Below, in pieces: positions 17,714 through 25,389 of a stretch of 62,726 nucleotides of DNA; positions within the stretch are counted from its first letter, which is position 1, and the number at the start of each line of letters is the position of its first letter. A program made the position numbers and the translations under genes. The DNA lies in assembly GCA_030427245.1 (NCBI GenBank), contig JAUHXA010000040.1:1-62726 (forward strand), in the 5' to 3' direction. This DNA comes from Bacteroidia bacterium (GTDB taxonomy: Bacteria; Bacteroidota; Bacteroidia; Chitinophagales; UBA2359). The notes under the pieces were generated by a model, which saw nothing but the letters and a program-made list of their open reading frames with translations, searched no databases and had not been told where the DNA came from.

Positions 17714-18199
17714 ATGGCAGCGATTAGAAAAAAAGGGAGCAAGGAGCTCCCCCCTGTTTCCACAGCTTCTTTGCCCGATATTGTATTCATGCTTTTGTTC
17801 TTCTTTATGGTAGCTACCGTAATGAGAGAAACAGAATTAAAGGTACAGGTTCGGTATCCGCAAGCAACGGAACTTCAAAAACTGGAGAAAAAATCTCTGG
17901 TAAGTTACATCTATATTGGCGCACCCACTGGCAATTATAGAGAGCAATACGGTACGGCTCCAATTATTCAATTGAACGATGAGTTTGTGAATAGAGAGGA
18001 GTATAAAAGTGCAATTGCTGTTTTTATCCAAAACGAGCGTGCAAAGGTAGATGAAAAATTGATTCCTCAAATGACTACTTCTCTGCGAGTAGATAAGGAG
18101 GTGAAAATGGGTATTATTACTGATGTGAAGCAAGAACTTCGCAAAGTAAGTGCCTTAAAAATCAACTATTCGGCAACTCAAAGAACGGGTGATTTGTAG
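17714..18199 (+). CDS. exbD: ExbD/TolR-family biopolymer transport protein (second copy)
   Basis: 161 residues from the ATG at 17714, which puts MAAIRKKGSKELPPVSTASL directly before the membrane helix. A start at 17675 would add 13 residues that do not look like the family. The helix contains Asp22 in LPDIVFMLLFFFMV. The periplasmic part is divergent from the first copy (VQVRYPQATELQ, SYIYIGAPTGNY). Two different ExbD proteins in one operon suggest a heteromeric rotor or a specialised uptake system. A strong terminator follows at once, so this is the last gene of the operon. Confidence 0.9.
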   Translation: MAAIRKKGSKELPPVSTASLPDIVFMLLFFFMVATVMRETELKVQVRYPQATELQKLEKKSLVSYIYIGAPTGNYREQYGTAPIIQLNDEFVNREEYKSAIAVFIQNERAKVDEKLIPQMTTSLRVDKEVKMGIITDVKQELRKVSALKINYSATQRTGDL

Positions 18200-18221
18200 C
18201 ACATTGAGTTATTAATTCAAT

Positions 18222-18268
18222 AAAAAAGGCTGACACTTACCAAATACGGTAAATGTCAGCCTTTTTTT
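18222..18268 (+). terminator. Rho-independent terminator of the exbBD operon
   Basis: A 14-bp stem (GGCTGACACTTACC with GGTAAATGTCAGCC, one C-A mismatch) with a six-base loop is flanked by A6 and T7, 23 nt after the second exbD stop. It could act in both directions. Confidence 0.93.
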
Positions 18269-18384
18269 GTTTAGAAAATCAATCCAACTTCAAAAACTGT
18301 TTGTACAGAAATTTGGCGAGATTCCACCGTCCAATATCAGTCGGAAATCCCGTATCCCCTACTCAATATATGATTAATTTATTT

Positions 18385-18537
18385 GGACTTTGGACGAAAG
18401 ATGTGGGAAGTGAGAAGCGAGACCTAAGTAATTGATAGGTAGCCTTTTAAGATATTTGTCTAATTAATTGTAAGTAATTGATTATCAAAATACTAAATCC
18501 CTCTTCTCGCCTCTCTGCTCCCTCGTCCAAAGTCTAA
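18385..18537. repeat. Imperfect inverted-repeat (foldback) element with GACTTTGGACGA ends
   Basis: The segment starts GGACTTTGGACGAAAG and ends with the inverse, CCTCGTCCAAAGTCT. The two ~50-bp arms match imperfectly. The right arm (18478-18536) is almost identical to 61878-61936 in reverse orientation and is also related to 34280-34337. It contains no gene and no clear target-site duplication. The rest of the 385-bp gap between the terminator and cysQ shows nothing else. Confidence 0.7.
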
Positions 18538-18653
18538 AATTCATGTACCTTTAAAAAAATGTTGTCATTCTAATATTTCCTGCCTTACTTTGCAGCTTTA
18601 TTCACAAAAAGACCTTCGAAGTAATTGTAAATTATTCAAATAATATCCAAAAC

Positions 18654-19427
18654 ATGCTCCAAAATATAGATACCCAAATACTTACTCAAATTGCCAAAGA
18701 CGCTGGTGATGCCATTATGAAAATTTATGCACAAGATTTTACAGTAGAAATGAAAGCCGACAAATCACCACTCACTTCTGCTGACAAAGCCTCGAACGAA
18801 GTCATAGTAGCCAGACTTCAAAAACACTTTCCCAATATTCCTATCATCTCTGAGGAAACCCGCCTCCTCTCCTATTCAGAGCGCAAAAACTGGGAATACT
18901 GTTGGGTAGTAGACCCTTTGGACGGCACAAAAGAATTCATCAAAAAGAATGGAGAATTCACGGTCAATATTGCCTTGGTACACAAAGGCGAAAGTATATT
19001 GGGGGTCATTTACATTCCCGTCAAAGAGCAAATGTACTACGCCAAAAAAGGAGAAGGTTCATTCAAAGTAGAAAATGGTGAAACCACTCAAATCCAAACT
19101 ACTACAATAAATCCAAACGAAACGGTAAAAGTATTTGTCAGTCGCTCTCACCTCAATGAAGACACCCAAAAATTTGTCGACCAATTGAAGGAAAAATACA
19201 GTGAAGTAGAATTAGTGTCGGCAGGTAGTTCTTTGAAGTTTACTCTCATTGCAGAAGGCAAAGCCCATTTTTATCCCCGTTTTGCCCCTACTATGGAATG
19301 GGACACTGCGGCAGGGCATATCATTGCAGAAGCAGCTGGGGCAACGGTCACCAAACAACCCGAGGGCGTTCCATTGCGTTATAACCGTAAAAACCTGTTG
19401 AACCCTTATTTTTTGGTGACTTGTTAA
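18654..19427 (+). CDS. cysQ: 3'(2'),5'-bisphosphate nucleotidase CysQ
   Basis: 257 residues, family length. The lithium-sensitive phosphatase signatures are present: the metal-binding Glu67/Glu68 in ISEETR, and WVVDPLDGTKEF with Asp87 and Asp90. The C-terminal metal-binding motif is PTMEWDTAAGHIIAEAAG. CysQ hydrolyses 3'-phosphoadenosine 5'-phosphate (and PAPS), recycling the by-product of sulfate activation and sulfotransfer. It acts in the cytoplasm. It stands alone after an inverted-repeat element and is followed in the same direction by an oxidoreductase. No cys genes are nearby. Confidence 0.93.
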   Translation: MLQNIDTQILTQIAKDAGDAIMKIYAQDFTVEMKADKSPLTSADKASNEVIVARLQKHFPNIPIISEETRLLSYSERKNWEYCWVVDPLDGTKEFIKKNGEFTVNIALVHKGESILGVIYIPVKEQMYYAKKGEGSFKVENGETTQIQTTTINPNETVKVFVSRSHLNEDTQKFVDQLKEKYSEVELVSAGSSLKFTLIAEGKAHFYPRFAPTMEWDTAAGHIIAEAAGATVTKQPEGVPLRYNRKNLLNPYFLVTC

Positions 19428-19547
19428 TTGCAGTGAATAGGTAACTGGTAGATTCGTAATTAGTTACCAGCCTATTGTTTAAGCAAAAGATACTGCTTGT
19501 TTTAGTCTTTTTCTTGAATGAGCATATAAACCAACAACCGATTTTCT

Positions 19548-20612
19548 ATGCTTTTCCAAACCACCAATCAACAATCAATAAGCACTAAAATCCGCTTTGC
19601 CATCATTGGTTTCGGCAATATCGGCACACGTCATGCCAAGCACATTGTCAATCACCCCTACGCAGAATTAACAGCCGTATGTGACATAGACGGCACAAAA
19701 CTGCAACATGAAATCATTGATGCAGACGTGGAAGAACGTATTTTTTTGTGTAGCGACTACCGTCTATTATTGCAGCAATCCAATATAGATGTGGTGAATG
19801 TTTGTACACCCAATTATCTTCACCATCCCATGACCATTGCCGCATTGAAGGCAGGCAAAAATGTGGTTTGTGAAAAGCCTATGGCAATGTCTTCCCTTCA
19901 ATGTCGAGAAATGATTGAAGCGGCCAAACAAAATGACCGTCAATTATTTGTCGTCAAACAAAATCGCTATAATCCGCCTGTCAAAGCAGTCAAGGAACTC
20001 ATCGAAACGGGAAAATTAGGGCAAGTTTTTCAAGTAGCCATCAACTGTTTTTGGAATCGAAATGCCAACTATTATTTGAACTCTACTTGGCGTGGAAAAA
20101 AGGATTTGGATGGCGGATGTTTGTTTACCCAATGCAGTCACTTTGTGGATATTCTATACTATTTGGTGGGAGATGCGAAAGCGGTCAGTGGTATGATTCA
20201 CAACTTCAATCACCAAGACTTGGCCGAATTTGAAGATGCAGGTACGTTTTTGTTGAAAGGGAAAAATGGGGCATTGATTAACTTCAATTTCAGCAATTGC
20301 AGTTACGAACAAAACATGGAAGGGTCTATTACCATTTTAGCCGAAAAAGGAACAATCAAAATCGGTGGTCAATATTTGAACACGATTGACTACCAAAACA
20401 TTGAAGGCTACAAAATTCCGCCTTTACCGCAAGGAAAAGGAGCAAATGACTATGTAGGTGGCTACAAGGGTTCGATGTCTAATCACGACAAAGTGATTGA
20501 AAATGTAGTAGATACGCTGCAAGGTCGGGCACAAGTCGCTACCAATGGAGCGAATGGAATGAAGGTAGTCGAAATCATTGAAGCAATGTATGGAAGTTGT
20601 GAGAACAAGTGA
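19548..20612 (+). CDS. Gfo/Idh/MocA-family NAD(P)-dependent sugar oxidoreductase
   Basis: 354 residues. The N-terminal Rossmann fold has GFGNIGTRHA (Gly21, Gly23, Gly26), and the family signature CEKPMAM is at 108-114. The C-terminal alpha/beta domain begins around 135 (FVVKQNRYNPPVK). Members oxidise or reduce sugars, inositols or UDP-sugars with a bound nicotinamide. The exact substrate cannot be read from sequence, although similarity to the UDP-GlcNAc(A) 3-dehydrogenase branch (NQNRYNPPV-like motif) is suggestive. The next gene, a glycan-active GH130-like lipoprotein, starts 60 nt downstream, so a shared role in sugar or glycan metabolism is plausible. Confidence 0.87.
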   Translation: MLFQTTNQQSISTKIRFAIIGFGNIGTRHAKHIVNHPYAELTAVCDIDGTKLQHEIIDADVEERIFLCSDYRLLLQQSNIDVVNVCTPNYLHHPMTIAALKAGKNVVCEKPMAMSSLQCREMIEAAKQNDRQLFVVKQNRYNPPVKAVKELIETGKLGQVFQVAINCFWNRNANYYLNSTWRGKKDLDGGCLFTQCSHFVDILYYLVGDAKAVSGMIHNFNHQDLAEFEDAGTFLLKGKNGALINFNFSNCSYEQNMEGSITILAEKGTIKIGGQYLNTIDYQNIEGYKIPPLPQGKGANDYVGGYKGSMSNHDKVIENVVDTLQGRAQVATNGANGMKVVEIIEAMYGSCENK

Positions 20613-20671
20613 ATCTTGAAAAAATGGTTATATTGGGATGCAAAAATTCTATTGAACCAAACACTTCAAAA

Positions 20672-21838
20672 ATGCACCAACTATACTTACTCCTTTTTTT
20701 ATCCATTATAGGTATGGTGTCTTGCCAACCGACTACAAACCAAAATACTACTTCAAAAACAGTCCCCAGTACCAGTACCGATTGGGCTTTGACCAACTTT
20801 GTAAAAGTTGATAACCTCAACCCCATCCTTCAACCTTCTCCGGACTTAACATTTCAATGCCCTCTTACCCAGCGTACCATGAAATGGGAAGAACGCAATG
20901 TCTTGAATCCTTCGGCGGTGGTGAAAGATGGCAAAGTATATTTGTTTTTTCGAGCCCAAGATTTGAAGGGAACATCACGTATTGGATTGGCTATCAGCTC
21001 GGACGGTTTGCGTTTTGACAAACACCCTACACCTGTTTTTTATCCTGACAATGATTCGATGAAAGTCTATGAATGGAATTACCGAAAACTGGAGGGCGAT
21101 AGGGAAGCGAATAAGGAGGATTGTATTTCGTGTTATTTTGATGGGACAGAAGACCCTCGCATTGTAGAAAGTGAGGACGGAAGATACATTATGACCTACA
21201 CTGCCTATGATGGCAAAACGGCTCGCCTGAGTTTGGCTTCTTCAACGAACTTGATGAATTGGACAAAACACGGTCTGGTTTTGAACTCCGAAAAATACAG
21301 GGATACTTGGTCAAAATCTGGTGCGATTGTTTCCAAATTGGTCGGAAATAAAGTGGTAGCAACCAAAATTGATGGAAAATACTGGATGTATTTTGGAGAT
21401 ACCGATTTGTTCTTAGCGACTTCTGATGATTTGATTCGCTGGGAAGTAGCTGAAAATGAAGAAAGTAAAAAACGCATTGAAGTACTGCATCCCAGAATGG
21501 GCTATTTCGACAGCCGTTTGGTAGAACCTGGCCCTTATGCCCTGCTGCAAGAAAAGGGAATTTTGTTGATTTACAATGGCAGCAATGCCGCCAACTTCAA
21601 TGACCCCAAACTGCCTAAATTCACGTATAGTGCAGGGCAGGCATTATTCGATAAAAACCAACCTTATAAACTATTGGACAGAACGGACACGTATTTTATT
21701 CACCCTGATAAAGACTACGAAAAAGTAGGAGAAGTCAATGAAGTGTGCTTTGTGGAAGGATTGGTGTTTTTCAAAGATAAATGGTTTTTGTACTATGGCA
21801 CAGCAGATTCTAAAATTGCAGTGGCAGTAAAAGAGTAA
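20672..21838 (+). CDS. GH130-like five-bladed propeller glycosidase/phosphorylase, lipoprotein
   Basis: 388 residues from the ATG at 20672, which yields a lipoprotein signal (MHQLYLLLFLSIIGMVSC) with the lipobox cysteine at residue 18. An earlier start at 20609 would hide it. The body resembles the GH130/GH43-type propeller: LNPSAVVKDGKVYLFFRAQD, GLAISSDGLRF, GTEDPRIV (candidate catalytic Asp) and GLVFFKDKWFLYYGTADSKI. GH130 enzymes phosphorolyse or hydrolyse beta-mannosides. The specific substrate is not determined. As a lipoprotein it probably faces the periplasm or cell surface, and pairs with the upstream sugar oxidoreductase. Confidence 0.82.
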   Translation: MHQLYLLLFLSIIGMVSCQPTTNQNTTSKTVPSTSTDWALTNFVKVDNLNPILQPSPDLTFQCPLTQRTMKWEERNVLNPSAVVKDGKVYLFFRAQDLKGTSRIGLAISSDGLRFDKHPTPVFYPDNDSMKVYEWNYRKLEGDREANKEDCISCYFDGTEDPRIVESEDGRYIMTYTAYDGKTARLSLASSTNLMNWTKHGLVLNSEKYRDTWSKSGAIVSKLVGNKVVATKIDGKYWMYFGDTDLFLATSDDLIRWEVAENEESKKRIEVLHPRMGYFDSRLVEPGPYALLQEKGILLIYNGSNAANFNDPKLPKFTYSAGQALFDKNQPYKLLDRTDTYFIHPDKDYEKVGEVNEVCFVEGLVFFKDKWFLYYGTADSKIAVAVKE

Positions 21839-21891
21839 CCTTTAAGGAAAGGTGAATTAAATACAAGAATATAGAAGAAAGACCTTTTTAG

Positions 21892-21899
21892 TATCTTTG
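21892..21899 (+). promoter_or_regulatory. Candidate Bacteroidota -7 element (TATCTTTG)
   Basis: A perfect TAnnTTTG match lies 21 nt upstream of the ATG at 21921. No clear -33 TTG is seen at the usual distance. The site also contains the TTG that would be an unlikely alternative start for the gene. Confidence 0.55.
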
Positions 21900-21920
21900 T
21901 TGAGTACCAAAATCAAGCGT

Positions 21921-23495
21921 ATGAAACCATTACCTCTAAATATTCAGACTTTTAAAAGTATTATTGACAAGAAATTACTCTATGTAGATAAAACCGAAGA
22001 GATTTGTAAATTGCTCGAAGCTCCTATTGCTTACTATTTTCTCTCTCGTCCCCGAAGGTTTGGTAAATCACTATTAATAAGCACTTTACAAGAAATATTT
22101 GAAGGAAATAGAACGCTTTTCGAAGGGTTGTATATATACGATAAGATTGATTGGAAAAAACATCCTGTTATAAGGATTGATTTTAGCAAACTCACTTATA
22201 AGAATGGAGAGGAATTGGAACAAGCGATTATATCTCTTTTTAATGCGAATGCGAAAGCGTATGAGATAGTATTGGAGAAGCCGCAAATGAAAGAAAGCTG
22301 GGCAGAGTTGGTGGAAAAAATATATGAGAAAACTCAAACTGAAGTGGTACTACTGATTGATGAATACGATGCGCCAATTAACAATTTTATTGATGAACCC
22401 CATATATTGAAGGGTGTTCAAGATGTCATTCGAGAATTTTACAAAACAACTAAGGCGTTGGATGGGTATTGGCGTTTTGTGTTTGTAACAGGAATTACCA
22501 AATATGCCAAATTATCTTTGTTTTCAGCTATCAACAATATCACCGATATTAGCATACATCCAAGATATCATGCTATTCTTGGAATCGGCATTGAAGACTT
22601 GGAAAAGTACTTTCATGATTATTTACAAGTATTGGAAGAAAAGTTTCAAATGGATAGAACAACCTTATTGACACACATTCGGTGGTGGTATAATGGTTAT
22701 TCTTGGAATGGACGAAACAAATTTTTCAATCCCTATTCATTGCTGCACTTTTTTGATAGAAAAGAATTTACAAATTATTGGTTTTCAACAGGCACTCCTA
22801 CTTTGTTGGTTCAACAAATCAAAAAAACCAGCCAATCTATTGCAAAGTACGAAAAAATAGAAGTTACTCATACGACTTTTGAAAGCTTTGAAGTAGAAGA
22901 TATGCCTTTGGATGCGCTTCTTTGGCAAACGGGTTATTTGACCATTATCAAAGTAGAGGCCACTTTATATGGAGTAAATTACACCCTGTCTTTTCCCAAT
23001 AATGAAGTGAGGATTTCGTTTGTTAAACACATTTTGGCTACTTACACTAACTACCATCTGAGTCAAGTTGAACCTGATGTAAAACGATTGAAGCACTATC
23101 TATTTGAAGAAAACTTCAAAGATTTTATTCAGCTTTTGCAGCGATTTATAGGAGGAATTCCTTCAAAACTTCACATCCAACATGAGTATTATTACCATTC
23201 GCTTTTTTACATGATTCTCACCTTAGTGGGTGTCAAACTTCGCTTAGAAGAACGCTATTATAAGGGAGATATTGATGGCGTTTTGGAGTTTAAAAACAAG
23301 ATATACATTATTGAATTTAAGTACAGCAAAGATGGTCGCCGAACCATGAAAGGATTGACCCATGATGCGCTTCACCAAATCAAAGCCAAAGATTATGCCC
23401 GTCCTTTCATTGGCGAAAATCCTCAACGCAAGATTTTACTTTTAGGAATTGGGGTGTTGAATAAGGAAGTAGGTTTTGAAGTGGAAATACTATAA
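21921..23495 (+). CDS. AAA-ATPase-like protein with C-terminal PD-(D/E)XK nuclease-like domain
   Basis: 524 residues from the first ATG. Residues ~1-280 match the AAA-ATPase_like family: YVDKTEEI, a Walker A-like RPRRFGKSLL (about 37-46) and Walker B LLIDEYDAP. The C-terminal ~110 residues carry a PD-(D/E)XK-like core (GDIDGVLEFKNKIYIIEFKYSK), with Asp, Glu and Lys at the expected spacing. Paralogues are very abundant in Bacteroidota genomes and their function is unsettled; mobile or defence roles have been suggested for such families. Here the gene is alone and is followed 23 bp later by a MITE. Both active sites look intact. Confidence 0.85.
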   Translation: MKPLPLNIQTFKSIIDKKLLYVDKTEEICKLLEAPIAYYFLSRPRRFGKSLLISTLQEIFEGNRTLFEGLYIYDKIDWKKHPVIRIDFSKLTYKNGEELEQAIISLFNANAKAYEIVLEKPQMKESWAELVEKIYEKTQTEVVLLIDEYDAPINNFIDEPHILKGVQDVIREFYKTTKALDGYWRFVFVTGITKYAKLSLFSAINNITDISIHPRYHAILGIGIEDLEKYFHDYLQVLEEKFQMDRTTLLTHIRWWYNGYSWNGRNKFFNPYSLLHFFDRKEFTNYWFSTGTPTLLVQQIKKTSQSIAKYEKIEVTHTTFESFEVEDMPLDALLWQTGYLTIIKVEATLYGVNYTLSFPNNEVRISFVKHILATYTNYHLSQVEPDVKRLKHYLFEENFKDFIQLLQRFIGGIPSKLHIQHEYYYHSLFYMILTLVGVKLRLEERYYKGDIDGVLEFKNKIYIIEFKYSKDGRRTMKGLTHDALHQIKAKDYARPFIGENPQRKILLLGIGVLNKEVGFEVEIL

Positions 23496-23518
23496 CCCTA
23501 CATTTCGTAGTTCTTAAT

Positions 23519-23651
23519 CATACTACTGTACATTTTTAATTCAACCACAAAAGGCACAAAGAAAACAAAAGTAAAGAACTGAAATTCAATAACCTCTTTT
23601 GTGCCCTTTTGATACTTTTGTGGTTCAAAAATCATTTTGTATAGTAGTATG
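23519..23651. mobile_element. 133-bp MITE, copy 1, with 9-bp target-site duplication
   Basis: The element begins CATACTACTGTAC and ends GTATAGTAGTATG, giving terminal inverted repeats. The interior folds back (AACCACAAAAG against CTTTTGTGGTT; GGCACAAAG against TTTTGTGCCC). It is flanked directly by GTTCTTAAT at 23510-23518 and again at 23652-23660. The copy at 56190-56326 is the same sequence in opposite orientation with a different flanking 9-mer. It has no coding capacity, so it depends on a transposase elsewhere. Confidence 0.92.
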
Positions 23652-23764
23652 GTTCTTAATATAAAGTTTTAATAAACAAAATTTTATATTTCCGCCTTCC
23701 AATATTTCAACCACCCAAATGATTCTTTACCTGTGACACCTTATAAGAAAATATTTTTACAAAT

Positions 23765-24246
23765 ATGAATCCAAAATACACCCCCATCAACTGTGATTTC
23801 TACGATTACTTCGAAGCCTTTACAGTCAAAAAACAAGTTGTAACCATCGTTTACTTCAATGAAAATGAGAACACCGAAACCGTTGAATCCCGCATTAAAG
23901 ACCTTTACAGCCGCAACAAAGTAGAGTAGTGCCTGAACGGAAAGAGATAATTGTCTGTCTATCAAAACATAACTAATGGTTAAAACAAACGAACTTTTTC
24001 CTTCAATTTTTATATTCTTATAGCAACTTGATGTTAATTTATTAGGAATTTATTGAAGGTATTGATATATGGGGAAACTTTAAAAAGTTCGTCTGTTTAA
24101 GTGTTTAGTTATGTTTTAACACTCAATTAGTTAAGAGTTTCCGTTCAAGCACTAGAGTATGTCCTACTGGAAAACGGTTTGGAGATTAGGCTGGATTTTG
24201 TGAAGGAATTGGAGGGGATGGAGAATAGTGGATATTGTAGAAAATG
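23765..24246 (+). pseudogene. Rof-like (Rho-binding antiterminator) gene interrupted by a foldback element
   Basis: The 5' part (23765-23926) encodes MNPKYTPINCDFYDYFEAFT, then VKKQVVTIVYFNENENTETV, ESRIKDLYSRNKVE, and stops at a TAG created by an inserted element. Removing 23928-24153 plus one copy of the AGAGT duplication restores the frame exactly: NKVE continues as YVLLENGLEIRLDF, then VKELEGMENSGYCRK and a stop at 24246. The joined product (~85 residues) resembles the Rof family (YxPIxCDxYDxLE, IxDLYSRxxxEY), whose E. coli member binds Rho and inhibits termination. The truncated peptide lacks the C-terminal strands, so it is probably inactive. Family assignment is by motif recall, moderate certainty. 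Confidence 0.75.
23928..24153. mobile_element. 226-bp foldback/MITE element inserted in the Rof-like gene
   Basis: The ends are AGTGCCTGAACGGAAA and TTTCCGTTCAAGCACT, a 16-bp terminal inverted repeat with one mismatch. The flanks carry the direct repeat AGAGT (23923-23927 and 24154-24158). The interior is a long imperfect palindrome: AAAACATAACTAA, CGAACTTTTT and CCTTCAA on the left mirror TTGAAGG, AAAAAGTTCG and TTAGTTATGTTTT on the right. There is no coding capacity. No second copy was found in the window. Confidence 0.88.
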
Positions 24247-24248
24247 AA

Positions 24249-25241
24249 TTACAACAAAAACCCATCTACCGCTTTCACTCCCTCAGGAATATTCTCATCA
24301 TCAATCATTTGCCGCATATCAATCTCAATGCCCCGAGCAATTGCAGTAATTGGCACATCATTGTACGTTCCTTCAAATGGGTTTTCGGAATAATCGCCAA
24401 TCATTTCCATCAAGAAAAATACCCATATTGCCAAAGCTGAAAAAATAGGGGATAACCAAAATAACAAAGGAGCCTTATCCTCAAAAATACCCAACATACC
24501 CAAAGGAAACAAGATGCTGAATACTATCGTAACCCAAAGCGCAGTAGAAGCATATTGACGAGGAAAAGGGAAGTTTTTGATGCGTTCAGCTTTGCCTTGG
24601 TCGGCATAGAAAGACACTATGAGTTGATGAAATTCCATGTGGCGAAAATCTTCGAAATAATTCAAATCTCTCAACTCCTGCAATCGTTTGGATTGAGTGG
24701 CCAAAATCTGAGTCGCCATATTTGCCTTCGATTTGTAGCTCTCAAATTCCTCTTCCGAAATAAAAGCCATCACTTCATCGTCCAATTTTTCGTAGTATTT
24801 TTCACAAATATCAGGTGCATACAAATCATTCACTCGTTCGTCCGTATGTTCCCACTCTTTGCTCAGGCGAAGCTGATAACGCAAAGCTGTCAACCAAGCT
24901 ACGTGCCTATAAATGAGTTCTTTTTTAACCTTATCAGCCTGTTCACCTTGCACAAAAGACACTATTGCAGCACCAAAAGAACGGCTGTTGTTAACAATAC
25001 CGCCCCATATTTTTCGAGCTTCCCACGTTCTATCATACGAGCTGTTGTTTTTAAACCCCAGATAGAATGCCACTGCAATACCAATAATGCTGATAGGCTG
25101 CCAGGGCAAAGCAAGCTCAATATGGTCGTGCAACAAAAGGTGTAAAATATTGATACTGAAAGCATAAATGAGTGCATAAATAAACGGTTTCTTAGACCAA
25201 TTGAAGGTCATCCAAAATCCATAGTGACGTTTTGCATACAT
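24249..25241 (-). CDS. Bestrophin-family (UPF0187) membrane channel
   Basis: 330 residues with the bestrophin pattern: two N-terminal membrane helices (PFIYALIYAFSINILHLLL, PISIIGIAVAFYLGF), the conserved NNSSYDRTWEARKIWGGIVN segment, a long helical cytoplasmic part, and two later helices (ALWVTIVFSILFPLGML, LLFWLSPIFSALAIWVFFLM) followed by IGDYSENPFEGTYNDVP. Bacterial members form pentameric ion channels in the inner membrane. The gene ends 3 bp from the interrupted Rof-like gene and is convergent with it. It is probably monocistronic, as a hairpin lies between it and the upstream NYN gene. Confidence 0.93.
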   Translation of the reverse strand: MYAKRHYGFWMTFNWSKKPFIYALIYAFSINILHLLLHDHIELALPWQPISIIGIAVAFYLGFKNNSSYDRTWEARKIWGGIVNNSRSFGAAIVSFVQGEQADKVKKELIYRHVAWLTALRYQLRLSKEWEHTDERVNDLYAPDICEKYYEKLDDEVMAFISEEEFESYKSKANMATQILATQSKRLQELRDLNYFEDFRHMEFHQLIVSFYADQGKAERIKNFPFPRQYASTALWVTIVFSILFPLGMLGIFEDKAPLLFWLSPIFSALAIWVFFLMEMIGDYSENPFEGTYNDVPITAIARGIEIDMRQMIDDENIPEGVKAVDGFLL

Positions 25242-25323
25242 ATTGACTGATTGTTTAAAGTAGTTTGAAAGACAGCATCATTCAGCTAAGCAATAAGATT
25301 GGAAAAAAAATCGTAAGTTATTA

Positions 25324-25378
25324 AAGAGAACAGGGAATATCAAGGAATCTGCACAAATCATACATTCCCTGTTCTCTT
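25324..25378 (-). terminator. Hairpin, probable terminator of the NYN-CSD-LRR gene
   Basis: Perfect 15-bp arms (AAGAGAACAGGGAAT and its complement) with a 25-nt loop lie just after the minus-strand gene ending at 25390. The T tract on the minus strand is short (CTTTAAT), so termination strength is uncertain. Confidence 0.6.
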
Positions 25379-25389
25379 AAAAAAGACTA

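Noticed and set aside
18253-18435. 60-codon plus-strand open frame
   Set aside because: It starts inside the exbBD terminator and runs into the inverted-repeat element; no family features.
23741-23965. Minus-strand 74-codon open frame
   Set aside because: It runs antisense to the Rof-like 5' fragment, whose plus-strand reading has family motifs.
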